From: Effrenium voratum
Taxonomy: Eukaryota > Sar > Dinophyceae > Suessiales > Symbiodiniaceae
DNA length: 64,000 bases
Reading direction: 5' to 3'
Assembly (NCBI GenBank): GCA_963377175.1
Contig: CAUJNA010000535.1
Span: forward strand, 331,001 to 395,000
Shown: piece after piece, positions 30,301-38,612 of the stretch
How the letters are laid out: every line of letters starts with the position of its first letter
How positions within the stretch are numbered: position 1 is the stretch's first letter
Notes under the pieces: generated by a model
Databases searched by the model: none
Seen by the model: only the letters and a program-made list of their open reading frames with translations
Told to the model about the DNA's origin: nothing
Translations under genes and position numbers: made by a program

Positions 30301-31126
30301 CACTGGTAAAAGGAAAGAAGCCAAAAGCGATTTTGAGAAAGATTTATTCAAATTAATGAATAACGCGGTGTACGGAAAAACTATGGAAGACAAAAGAAAC
30401 CATATGGACTTTGAACTGGTTGATAATGAGGTAAGATATGAAAAATGCGTTAATAATCCAACTTTCAAAAATAGATTTATTATTAATGAAAATCTCGTCG
30501 GAGTTGAGAAAACTAAAGCAAAACTGAAATTGGATAAACCGATTTTCTTAGGAATGAGCATTTTAGATTTAAGCAAATTACATATGTATCAGTTTTACTA
30601 TGATGTCCTTAAGAAAAAATACAATGAAAACATAAAACTGGTTTATACTGATACTGACAGTTATGTAATTCAAACAATCACTGATGATGTCTATAAGGAT
30701 TTCAATGATATAAAGCAACACATGGATTTTAGCGACTATCCTGTTGAGCATCCATGTCATGACAAAACTAATAAAAAGGTCTTAGGAATGTTTAAGGACG
30801 AAGTGAATGGAAAAATCATTACAAAATTCATTGGTTTAAAACCTAAATCATATGCCTTCACAATTCATGGTGAGGATGATGAACATAAGAAATCAAAAGG
30901 TGTAGTGAAACACAAAGTGAAAAAAGAACTGTCGTATCAGAACTACCACGAAGCATTATTTCAAAACAAAAAGCATGAAATCACATATAATTTTATTAGG
31001 AGTAAGTCGCATCAAATATATTCAATGTCTCAAGTAAAGCAATCTCTCAGTAATTATGAAAATAAAAGGTTTTATATTGATGCTTTCACTTCATTACCAT
31101 ATGGACATTACGCTATTACAAAGTAA
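27323..31126 (+). CDS. Protein-primed family B DNA polymerase (pPolB)
   Basis: A 1267-residue replicative polymerase of the Polinton/adintovirus type. Exonuclease motif I is YADFE (Asp430, Glu432); motif II is KNYDAH (Asp595). Polymerase motif A is YLDANNLYG (Asp848), motif B is NNAVYGKT (~1013-1020), and motif C is YTDTDS (Asp1110, Asp1112). A C2HC finger lies at ~374-396. An endonuclease-VII-like zinc module starts CFICG at 523 and includes DHCHFTGAYRGCAH. An in-frame 18-residue insertion (536-553) splits that module. The N-terminal ~350 residues probably hold the terminal-protein region. Catalytic residues are complete. Confidence 0.95.
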   Translation: MVTMSENRIIDFILNSQQGELIQKEGRQTQKLKIGDKTYRYDKNKPVSNVLNTKLKEVARSDGYRKHGLLMKGANYLTLTRGRPLQDYVKRFKSKITDEQQAFKGYANTYSVSDIRLKGLKGLSYLKYQKQRLAEFLNRNPNMKIIVETDLSFKNPDNELIQRRLRSRRYNIHNPDELNTVLNNIGHDIETQIEITEYIQSGLVLGQVEKLVISYDRYNPTRGSSFIPLPDWVANKKACINIKNEDDLCFKYTVQCGFYEIYKKDHPCDMYHYKKYVDDKFIKWDGIDFPVGNDEIELFEEQNKHISVNVYYINPDTNSKTILLYKRSNNPQAQHKIDLIKLTDDVKSHYAYIKNYDKLMSSQTNKMKAKKYHCRTCSHGFKTEELLKKHEEQGCLAVEGQKIEMPEAGETIVFKNHFKKLKAPFVIYADFECLTVPIDVKSKSAKAKTTSYQNHRPCGFMINVVNAITGSSEPYLYRGEDCMDKFVEKINEVREDIISRMKEVKEIIMTEKDKEDFENATTCFICGNGFKPEDKKVRDASPEAHETSLPSRRKVRDHCHFTGAYRGCAHDDCNLGFSMRYYKIPVFLHNLKNYDAHLIINKAHELNKNSKIECIAQNSEKFITFGFKNLCFKDSFSFLSSSLDKLVKLSKYEDDKKRENWKNNFRYSVRNPYVKTDEDLDLLTDKGIYPYDYFDDFERFKERALPPKEAFYSKLSEEHVSDKDYERALKVWKHFGIRTLGQYHDLYLRTDVLLLTDVFENFRDLCMEYYGLDPAHYYTLPNFAWDAMLLKTGVEIEQLHDQEMFEMVEKGMRGGMCQVSHKLAVANNKYMGEAYDENKPSNYISYLDANNLYGLAMSQKLPLKNIKWAKKTPIVEKWNENDEFGYIMEVDLEYPETLHDFHSDYPLAPEIMNVNVNMLSDYQKQVYKIYYDGKSPKDEKTSKLILNLKDKEKYVVHIKTLQYYLKMGMKMGKVHRIIKFQQRAWLKPWIDFNTGKRKEAKSDFEKDLFKLMNNAVYGKTMEDKRNHMDFELVDNEVRYEKCVNNPTFKNRFIINENLVGVEKTKAKLKLDKPIFLGMSILDLSKLHMYQFYYDVLKKKYNENIKLVYTDTDSYVIQTITDDVYKDFNDIKQHMDFSDYPVEHPCHDKTNKKVLGMFKDEVNGKIITKFIGLKPKSYAFTIHGEDDEHKKSKGVVKHKVKKELSYQNYHEALFQNKKHEITYNFIRSKSHQIYSMSQVKQSLSNYENKRFYIDAFTSLPYGHYAITK
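28928..28993 (+). repeat. 54-bp in-frame insertion with two hairpins inside the polymerase
   Basis: The direct repeats AAGGTTCGAGAC (28928-28939) and AAGGTTCGTGAC (28982-28993) are 54 bp apart. Between them lie GCCTC-gcca-GAGGC and CCTTCCTT-caag-AAGGAAGG, both perfect hairpins. The frame is kept. The stretch is more GC-rich than the rest of the gene. Confidence 0.75.
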
Positions 31127-31186
31127 TAGCCTAATGAGCTTCGCGACATTACTCCATAAAATAATTATCTAAATAGTTCTAATAAT

Positions 31187-31249
31187 ATGAAATTATTAGA
31201 ATTATTTTCAGGCACAGGCTCAGTTGGTCGGGTTTGGGATTGGGTTTGA
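31187..31249 (+). pseudogene. Stub of a DNA (cytosine-5) methyltransferase gene
   Basis: Twenty codons after a late-type leader (TTATCTAAATAG) read MKLLELFSGTGSVGRV before a stop. That is the S-adenosylmethionine-binding motif I and start of viral-type C5 methyltransferases. Nothing further of the enzyme follows; the sequence turns abruptly G/T-rich. The gene appears truncated by deletion or replacement at about 31245. Confidence 0.65.
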
Positions 31250-32056
31250 AACTGGAAATGTGGGTTTGGGGATGAGGTTGAAACTGAAAACATTAAAGTT
31301 TATGTATTTGTTGGTTTTGGGGGAGTTGAAAATGGGGGATTATGCCCTTATTTTGGTGGTTTGGGATTGTTGGGATTTAAGGGTTTGCGAAGAGCTCCCT
31401 TGAAATTGGGGTTGGTCTAAAACATTGAAACAAAAAAATCGGCGAGAGTTTAACCTTACACAACGGTTTAGGGTTGTAAGACAAAGCGCCCGACCCACCC
31501 GTCACCCGCCCGATACCTTGTTGTCGTCGAGGGAGGTGCCTTCTGACAAGCAGGACTCACACGTGGGGGTTGGGGTTGTTGTTGTTGTGGCGGTCGGCGG
31601 AGGCGTCAGCTCTTGTCAAAAAGAAGCAACTCCTGACCTCGTATCCAACCCTTCCTTTTCGTTAGTAATGGGTGGTTTGCTTAAGCGAATCCCCGTTCGC
31701 TCCCACCTCATCACTAACCGGATAGGATGCCACAAACAGAGTGGCAGACCGAATTACGGATACGAGGTCAGTCCTATGTAAGAAGCTTAAAATCCGACAG
31801 CTTAGTATTAGGAAAGGAAATACCCTACTACAGTATTGTGAAATGACTATTTCCAATCCTCTATTTCACTGTTGCGAAATGCACGTTTCACACTGCTGAA
31901 ACACCACTAGAAACAAGGAAAAACGGTGTTTTGGTTTCATCATTGTGAAGTGCTCTCTTTCAGAGCTACGCCTTACACATGTCTGCCAAATGGAAATGCT
32001 GAAGACGGTTGAGACGTCCTTTTTCGAGTCGCTTCGGCAAGGAGCAAATCATCTAT
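31250..32056. other. Non-coding junction between viral core and ubiquitin-like genes
   Basis: A G/T-rich stretch (31250-31410) is followed by sequence of host-like composition, a nested palindrome (31633-31771), and three degenerate copies of a TTGTGAAATGNNNNTTTC-like unit near 31838-31965. No gene is supported. Confidence 0.6.
31633..31771. repeat. Nested imperfect palindrome
   Basis: Outer arms CTGACCTCGTATCC (31633-31646) and GGATACGAGGTCAG (31758-31771) are perfect. Inner arms GTTAGTAATGGGTGG / CCACCTCATCACTAAC and AGCGAA / TTCGCT are nested in order, so the whole 139 bp can fold back. It might be a small mobile element, a terminator or an origin. Confidence 0.7.
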
Positions 32057-33244
32057 TCATCCACCAAGTCCGTTGACTGATGGAACATTCTGTTCTATTG
32101 CCTGTTCCTTGACAATAGTGCCAAGAAGCTTCATGAACTCTGTCCAGGCGATGCCACCTGTTTCATCTGAAAACTTGGAGGTCATCATGAATTGAGTTGC
32201 TGTGGGAAGGGCAACCATTGCCAGCTCATACTGACGCTTCAGCTCGTTCAACTGGGTGGTCAAATCAGCGAAGATGATGTCGGAGATGATTTTACATCTG
32301 GCTTCCGGTCTGGTAGAAGCTGTCGTAACGTTCATCATCTTGTTGATGTTTGTCTCACTCAAAGTCATCAACATTGCCTTCATGTCAAAGTTCTCCTGTT
32401 TTGCCATATTCATCAATTGAGTGATGCGGTTGGAACAAGTCGTGATAGATGGCGACGCACCAGCGACACTGTTGAACCTCAACACGCACATGCCAACCTT
32501 CTCCTCAATCATGTCCATCGCCTCCTGCTTGGACTTCGCCCCTGATGCTGGGTTGGTAGACGAAGCAACTTGACCTGCTCCACGTTTGCCACCGCCTGAG
32601 ATGGTTGTCCTAATGTCCACTGTCATCTCGTCATCTTCAACAATCTCACCTAGACGTGCGTCTTCCTCCAACTCATACCCATCAAGGAACAAACGCTGGT
32701 CTGAACGAGCAATGTTGCACTTCACCTGAAAGAGCACCTTGATGACTGTGATGGTGTCAGTGGGTTTTGCCTTCACTGTGATGAGCCTTCGATTTGGAAG
32801 GATGCCGTTGACAGTTATTTTCCCGTCCTCAAGCAATGGGGGGTAGAACCCGCCACCTCCAACATTTTGTCCTTCATCTTCATCATCACGGTCTCCACCA
32901 TCACGGTCACCACCATCACGGTCTCCAGCATCATGGTCTCCAGCATATCCACCGGAAGTTGTTTGACGTGTTTCAGTCAATCTCACAAACTTCTCCTGAC
33001 GACGGGCACAGATGTTGCCCCAGTCCTCAATGATGGCACTGGCAATTCTGGTCTTGTTTGAGTTGGATGGAACACGTGTCTCACTGTCCTTCATCAACAG
33101 CTGAAGTTGAACAGACGGCAGTGTCATCAGGTCAGGCATGTTGGGCGACCATGGATGTGAGATGTCCTTGACATACTCGTCGACAGAGCGAAAGAAAAAG
33201 GCTTCAAACCTCTTCTCTTCTATCTCCAACCATATGAGAGCCAT
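32057..33244 (-). CDS. Ubiquitin-like domain protein (accessory gene of the element)
   Basis: About 395 residues from the ATG at 33244. Residues ~98-125 hold Gly-Asp-Arg repeats. Residues ~143-217 form a ubiquitin-like fold: KITVNG, ITVKAKPTDTITVIK (compare the ubiquitin ThrLeu-Glu-Val-Glu-Pro-Ser-Asp-Thr-Ile segment), then DQRLFLDGYELEEDARLGEI, ending MTVDIRT and ISGGGKRG. The Gly triplet sits where ubiquitin ends in Gly-Gly, but the chain continues ~175 residues of helical sequence. Conjugation is therefore unproven. Codon composition is unlike the AT-rich core. The gene lies inside the TIRs. Confidence 0.75.
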   Translation of the reverse strand: MALIWLEIEEKRFEAFFFRSVDEYVKDISHPWSPNMPDLMTLPSVQLQLLMKDSETRVPSNSNKTRIASAIIEDWGNICARRQEKFVRLTETRQTTSGGYAGDHDAGDRDGGDRDGGDRDDEDEGQNVGGGGFYPPLLEDGKITVNGILPNRRLITVKAKPTDTITVIKVLFQVKCNIARSDQRLFLDGYELEEDARLGEIVEDDEMTVDIRTTISGGGKRGAGQVASSTNPASGAKSKQEAMDMIEEKVGMCVLRFNSVAGASPSITTCSNRITQLMNMAKQENFDMKAMLMTLSETNINKMMNVTTASTRPEARCKIISDIIFADLTTQLNELKRQYELAMVALPTATQFMMTSKFSDETGGIAWTEFMKLLGTIVKEQAIEQNVPSVNGLGG

Positions 33245-33428
33245 CACCGATAAACCGAACGTGAAGCTGACTACGAATTTGAACCTAACATCGCAAAAGA
33301 AATGAAGTTGTTGTTATGACTTGAATGTGCATAATCTTGGTCAACGACTGGAGCAATGCTTCCTCTCACAAGTGGACACTCCAACTGCTCAAGAAACTGG
33401 ATTTTTGACGACTGCGGGAATTGGTCTC

Positions 33429-34541
33429 TCAAGTCTTTGGACAAGAAACATGTCCTTCACATCTCTGGGCTGTGTCTCCCTCACGAACTCTGATGAAACA
33501 CGGCTGTGTCAATTGTTTTACAAGAACACGTATATTCAGAGAAATATGACCGTGAGGACTACACAACATTGATGCTGAAATAACTCGGCTCCTAGAGACC
33601 TGCTGCTGTTCGGAACCTACGTCAGAATTCTCAATCTTGTCCTTCTTGTCCTTCTTGGACTTGGAAGCTCTCTTCGCCTTGGGCTTGGGAGTAGTTGCCG
33701 CCTGAGATGGACGACCTGTGGAAGAGGATGCCGCCTGAGATGGACCTGTGGAAGAGGATGCCGCCTGAGATGGACCTGTGGAAGAGGACGCCGAAGAAGA
33801 TGACAACGTGATGTCAATGTCAAGGGGCGTGCCGCTGGTGATGCCCCAACCCTTACTCATCTCATTGCGGTTCTTCTTGTTCATAGTGTCCCCAAATCCG
33901 CGGACACGAAAGACCATCTTCTCCTTGATGGACTTGTCAGAACCAAAGACTGCTGGATACTTGTATCTGAGCAGTTCACGCAGACCCTTGAACGTTGTCT
34001 TGCCAGCAACTTCGACCATATAGACCTGGCCGTTGAGATGGACTTGTGCGTTGAAGTTGGACCGGCGTTTGAGCGATGCCTTGGACTCACCCTTCTTGCC
34101 ATCCTCCTTCTCCTTCTGCTGGTCATTATACATCTTGACCAGTTTGCCCTTCGCAGACTTTGCCAAGGCTAACTTGACCTTCTCGGTCTTGACAATCGCA
34201 TCCAACTCGCTGATGACCTTCTGGATGTCATCGGGGTTGCTGTAGTCCATCAACTTCTTCTTGAATTCAGACGAAACGGTGCCGTGCTTCTTCTCCAACT
34301 TCTTCCATGACTCTTCATCCAAAAAGAGAAGCACATCATCTTCCATCTTCACTTCCTCCTCCTCTCCTTCCTCGGTCTCACCCTCAGTTGTGATTTCATT
34401 CTCCTCCTCCTCCTCCTCCTGAAGTGCCTGAGCAATGGCTTCATCAGAAACCACTGGCTGGTCAAGGACCGTCTGAGCGATGGCTTCATCAGAAACCACT
34501 GGCTGGTCAAGGTCCGTCTTATTGATGTAGCCACCCGACAT
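33429..34541 (-). CDS. Second ubiquitin-fold-like accessory protein
   Basis: Up to 370 residues. It begins with a tandem repeat of LDQPVVSDEAIAQ, then a Glu-rich acidic stretch, a helical basic region (~75-160), and a possible ubiquitin-like fold (~163-246, FNAQVHLNGQVYMVEVAGKT to TPLDIDITL). A linker follows with three SSSTGPSQAA repeats and a Lys-rich segment. The last ~55 residues lack this character, so the gene may end earlier or continue through an intron near 33600. It lies upstream of the 32057-33244 gene on the same strand. Function unknown. Confidence 0.6.
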   Translation of the reverse strand: MSGGYINKTDLDQPVVSDEAIAQTVLDQPVVSDEAIAQALQEEEEEENEITTEGETEEGEEEEVKMEDDVLLFLDEESWKKLEKKHGTVSSEFKKKLMDYSNPDDIQKVISELDAIVKTEKVKLALAKSAKGKLVKMYNDQQKEKEDGKKGESKASLKRRSNFNAQVHLNGQVYMVEVAGKTTFKGLRELLRYKYPAVFGSDKSIKEKMVFRVRGFGDTMNKKNRNEMSKGWGITSGTPLDIDITLSSSSASSSTGPSQAASSSTGPSQAASSSTGRPSQAATTPKPKAKRASKSKKDKKDKIENSDVGSEQQQVSRSRVISASMLCSPHGHISLNIRVLVKQLTQPCFIRVREGDTAQRCEGHVSCPKT

Positions 34542-34758
34542 AATGAAAATGGAGTGAAGCGAACACTAATGAACAGCGAAATATCAGGTCTGGCTTGAGA
34601 AACACATGCACGGTAATGAATAGAAGTCTTTGCAACTCTTGCTCTCCAAAGTCTGCTTCAAGAACACATCCAATGACTTCTCCAACACCTCGTCACAACA
34701 TCTCAACAAATGACACACATCAGGCTATCTGGCTGGGTTTCCTGACGATTAACAAGGA

Positions 34759-35028
34759 CAAAACAAATACACCACCAACACCCCAGAACTTGATAACTAC
34801 TAAAAGGGTCAACTCTTTCAAATGAAAAAAATGTCGGCCCCCAGCCCAACAATGAACAAGGCGACAATTTACCCAAATGATTACCTTAACGAAAACGATA
34901 AATAAGCTCCCTAAAAACCCTCTTTAAAAAACGAATAAGGGGGAACACAGATTTGAGATTAACATAAAAACCAGAACAGGCAACCATCAACAGGCCACCC
35001 CCCAGGCCCCCTACTTTTACCATTTTTT
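34759..35028. repeat. Right terminal inverted repeat of the Polinton-like element
   Basis: Inverted copy of 12031-12301 with only a few mismatches, ending CCCTACTTTTACCATTTTTT at the element edge. The G run at 35030-35037 follows. Confidence 0.93.
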
Positions 35029-35060
35029 TGGGGGGGGTTCACCAGCATAGGCAACATCCC

Positions 35061-35123
35061 CAGCATCACTTGCATCATCCGCATCCTTGGCAGGCGCTGA
35101 TGCGGATGATGCAGGTGATGCTG
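35061..35123. repeat. Hairpin in host flank
   Basis: Arms 35061-35085 and 35099-35123 are complementary at 24 of 25 positions around a 13-base loop (core GCATCATCCGCATC / GATGCGGATGATGC). It lies 33 bp outside the right TIR. Confidence 0.75.
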
Positions 35124-35853
35124 GCGATGTGCCGCTGGAGCTGCTAAGGATGCGAAAGCGCACCCGAAAAAATCGAACACCCCAATGTTTTTGACAAACT
35201 GAGTTGCGCAAGCCCGCACAATGAACAGATTTAGTGAAGCGTCTTCGAATCACCGCGTGGTACGTGGACCCCCCCCCCCCCCCGCAATAGTGTGAAATGC
35301 CGCCCCTGGGGGTTAGGGGAGGGGTAACAGGTAAAGAGGTAAGGAGCATTTCTTATGTCCAACACGCCGCCTGTTGTCGGCGGATATCCGCTGGGCAAGC
35401 ATGCGAGCCTTCTGTGAGCGTTGGGTCGACCCAGGTACTATGGCGCCATTTGGCACCTGGACTTCGACATCGGGCAGCAGTGGAACTTGATGGAGAAACA
35501 TCAGATGGACCTCAACACCAGGACCTCGCATCCGCGTTTCCGACGGATCCAAACTTGGGTATGTTGCAAAGAACTAAATCTGGCCGGGTGGCTTTAGTTT
35601 GTGTCCACCATTTCCCCCCGTCGCGCCGGTTTTGCGGCTGGTAGGATGTCCTTCTTTGGGCCACCTTGAGGGGGAAAACACCGCCAGAATGGTGGTTCTC
35701 CTCCCCTCGGTTTCCTCGGTCATGAAAACCACACTGTGACCCATTTGGGTGTGGCTCAAAATTTAAGAGCTAGGGCTACGCAGGGTTTGGTCTTTGTTTC
35801 CACCTAGGAACCATGTTGGGTACATCTTTTTGAACCGCGAGCCACGTGGCGAG

Positions 35854-35991
35854 CGCGGCTTTGCCAGGAAGCTGAAAGCCGTGAGCAACATCTGCGGGGC
35901 CTATCTCAAGGCCAAGGACTGGGTCAACACCAAGAAGGCCGCGGACATCGGGCTGCGGCACCTGGAGAAGGCGGAGCTCACCGACAACGAG
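35854..35991 (+). CDS. TPR-domain host gene, exon after the viral insertion
   Basis: Reads as TPR helices (KLKAVSNICGAYLKAKDW, then NTKKAADIGLRHLEKAEL), the expected continuation of the helix encoded at 7838-7939. The 5' boundary is uncertain: AG lies before 35854 and before 35868. The 3' boundary precedes GCGATC, a GC-type donor. If the link is right, the intron between 7939 and here holds the satellite and the whole viral element. Intermediate small exons in that intron cannot be excluded. Confidence 0.6.
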
Positions 35992-36571
35992 GCGATCCGA
36001 ATGGGCGAAACTGGGCGTACGGACCCAAACGCATCCGTTTTTGGGTAACCCGGCGGTAAGTTGAAACATGGAACCAAACGTGTCCGTGAAAGTCGTTCCT
36101 TGTCTAGGGGCTCTCCAAATGACTTTTGGGGCTTGTTTTCCTCCAGCCACCATTTAATTTGATGTCAAGGATGGACTGTAAGTTAGACTTAAGAGACCCA
36201 GAGCAAAGGGTCGCTTCAGGGAAACCGCTAGACAAATCGAACAGCGGGGCAAAAGACATGGTCGGAAAAATGTGTTTAAGGGCCAGGTTCTTTGACACGA
36301 AGGGTGCCAAGGGACAATGCTGTTAAGTGATAACCTTACAAGCTCATCATGTGGCTGAGAATCCCAGTTGGTATCACACTTGTTTTTAGCACAGCCATAC
36401 GAGGCTTGGTTCAGGCATCATGTAGTGAAGTTGATCAATTTGGGAGGGCTGTGGATAAGGTACTCACCGAAATTCCCAAACCTAGGCACTGACCAGTTTT
36501 CCCGTCAGACTCTTTGTTCTTGGCGGCTGCAGGAAGCTCAAAAGAGGTTGGCCCAACCCTGACGCCGTGAG

Positions 36572-36599
36572 GCCAAGGGCAAGTTCCTCTACCGGAAAG
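36572..36599 (+). CDS. TPR-domain host gene, micro-exon
   Basis: Twenty-eight bases encoding AKGKFLYRK plus one base, matching the start of the next TPR helix (usually KALYRRG). It is flanked by AG|G and |GCGCGG, and its phase fits the exons at 35991 and 37060. The short length makes the call depend on the family pattern. Confidence 0.5.
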
Positions 36600-37059
36600 G
36601 CGCGGGCTCAGAGATCGCATGGGCGAGGGCAACACAATTATGTTAGCGGGAAATGGTCAGATTCAGGACAGCGACAAGGCGGCGGGGTTCAAATAAGCGC
36701 GAGCGAGCGAGCCCACAATGTTCGGTGCCCACATTTGGGATCATTTGGGTCATTAACCGGTCATGGATCTTTGCTCCCTCGAGCACACGGCGTTGTTGGT
36801 TTCTCCTTTGTTTGATGGTTGTTGTGGAAATCTGACTATGTTTGTTGGTACGTGTCGTCATTCAAGCCGCTGTCTTTGTGGTGTCGGACGAGTGAGTAGA
36901 CGTGCGCACCTGCCCTAAGATGTGCCTTTTGCCCCCACCAAACATGTCAAAGAGAGAACGGCACAGACGGCAACCCTCTTGGCCTCAACCAACACCATGG
37001 GGGTGACCTTCATGCCTGCCTCTCAACGGGTGATGCACCTCCGTTGGCCATCGAGTGAG

Positions 37060-37115
37060 GCTTCGCGAATCTCCAGCGAGGCTTTGCAGAGGACGCCTAT
37101 GCCTCGTTCAAGCAG
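37060..37115 (+). CDS. TPR-domain host gene, exon
   Basis: Two bases complete the split Gly codon, then 18 codons read FANLQRGFAEDAYASFKQ, a TPR A/B helix pair. Bounded by GTGAG|G and |GCAGCA. Phase agrees with both neighbours. Confidence 0.6.
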
Positions 37116-37628
37116 GCAGCATTGTTTGGGGTTTTCGATGTTTGGTTCTTTGCTTCCCCGTTGTTCGGGGTTGCAACTTGCACCCGATGCCAGGGGCTAC
37201 CTTGTATTTGAGAAAACCCGGCCTACCTAAATTGCGGTTACCTTGACTTGTTGTTGCCTGTGAAGAATCCTTTTGGTGTTCTGCATGGCTTTGGACCTGC
37301 AATAGCACTTGCTTGGCCGGGATTCTATATTGTTCAACAGTTTCAATCGGTAATTGGTAGGGGTCGAGGAAAGAGCCGGTATCACAGTTACTGAGCGCCT
37401 TTGTTGGCTTCCAGAATGTGTTGAGAGGTTATAATATAACAGCGTTTCTGTTTCCCAAAGACGATCCTGTAGATAGTTGGTGTCCTTTGTCTTATCCCGG
37501 AGGTCCTTAAGATTTAGGACACCGACACCCGAGTGATTATTAGTTTGCTTTGGTTCCAAGCCTGCAGGGAACACGGGAGACTCCCGAATTGCTCGAGAAA
37601 GGCCGACCAGTTTGAAGCAACCTGTCAA

Positions 37629-37730
37629 CATGCGAGCCATCAGAACCTCAGATGAAGGTTTGTGGGGCCCAACCACCAACAACATGCTAGCCATCAGAAC
37701 CTCAGATGAAGGTTTGTAGGGCCCAACCAG
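37629..37730. repeat. 54-bp tandem duplication
   Basis: The block GAGCCATCAGAACCTCAGAT continuing to GGGCCCAACCA occurs twice in direct order, about 54 bp apart, with two base differences. It lies in the intron just before the next TPR exon. Confidence 0.85.
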
Positions 37731-37789
37731 AGAAAGCTGCCGAGATCTTCGCCCTTTTTTCCATTGCGCAGCGACTCATTTTGCGCCAG

Positions 37790-37858
37790 GCCGATGCGTT
37801 GATCCCAGGGGACAAGCAGGTGAGGCTGGCGCTTAAGGAGGCGGCAGAGCTTCAGAAA
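37790..37858 (+). CDS. TPR-domain host gene, exon with terminal TPR helix
   Basis: Encodes ADALIPGDKQVRLALKEAAE followed by LQK, the long closing helix of TPR co-chaperone modules (typical pattern NNKAVRxEL). Starts after CCAG|G and ends before GCCGTG. Phase 0 at both ends. Confidence 0.6.
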
Positions 37859-38612
37859 GCCGTGCCTCGGCGCCGGGGACTTCCTGTGGTCAACTGTCCA
37901 CGAGCCAATGGAAGCATCAGGGCTTACCCTCCCAGCAACAAACATAGAAATGCACAGACCTGTTTCGAAGACTACTTGCTTACTTCCATGTTCCTCAGGG
38001 TATCTGTTGACCTTGTTGGGGAGAATCAAGAATCCCTCAAAACTCATGATTGTGCAGAATTGTTTGTAGGCTGCCACTTTCTGTGAGAGGCCAAGGGGGC
38101 CCCTGTGAAATGATAGAGATGACCCACTTCGGAGTTCCAGGGAGACGGGGGCCATGATCCACTATGCGCAAAAGGGCACTGGGGCCCAAAATACGGATTA
38201 TTGTCACCCCCTTATGCAGATTATGTGCTAGGACTAGGGTCCCCCTGCAACCGGTTTGTTGAAGCCCCCCTTCATGTTGCCCAGTTTGGATCCCTAGTTT
38301 TGACACATACGTTGCACTAGGATCCTTTGGGTGAGTGATTGCAATCTACCCAGAAGGAGTTTTACTCTGGCGAAGAAGATGGAAGACACCTACTTGCAGA
38401 GTTCCATGATCGGGGTGTTTCCCAAATCTTCCAGGCTCCCTTCGAAGCGTGTGGGTAGCAGAAGTTCGAAATGCGATTGAAGTGATTGAGGCAGGTTGCC
38501 CCAGAGGCATTTCAGTTTCCCTTTTTTAGTGGTTCAAACATCAAGTTCGGAAAGGATCGAGATTGAGGTTTCCGTGGTTTAATGTTCCACAGGGAACGTC
38601 GGTCGCACCGAG

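Larger units (their letters stand above)
12031..35028. mobile_element. Endogenous Polinton-like virus, complete, about 23 kb
   Basis: Bounded by ~270-bp terminal inverted repeats (12031-12301 and 34759-35028). It encodes the Polinton hallmark set: rve integrase, A32-like ATPase, double-jelly-roll major capsid, minor capsid and protein-primed DNA polymerase B. The core is clearly AT-rich and compactly coding, unlike the flanking host DNA. The right 3 kb is closer to host composition and carries two ubiquitin-like genes. No adenain-like protease was found. The insertion lies in an inferred intron of a TPR-domain host gene. Its replication in the host nucleus by protein priming is inferred from family knowledge. 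Confidence 0.92.

Noticed and set aside
33429..33600. C-terminal 55 residues of the 34541-start gene as real protein
   Set aside because: Composition changes after the Lys-rich segment. It may be intron or 3' UTR read-through, so I kept the frame end but flagged it.
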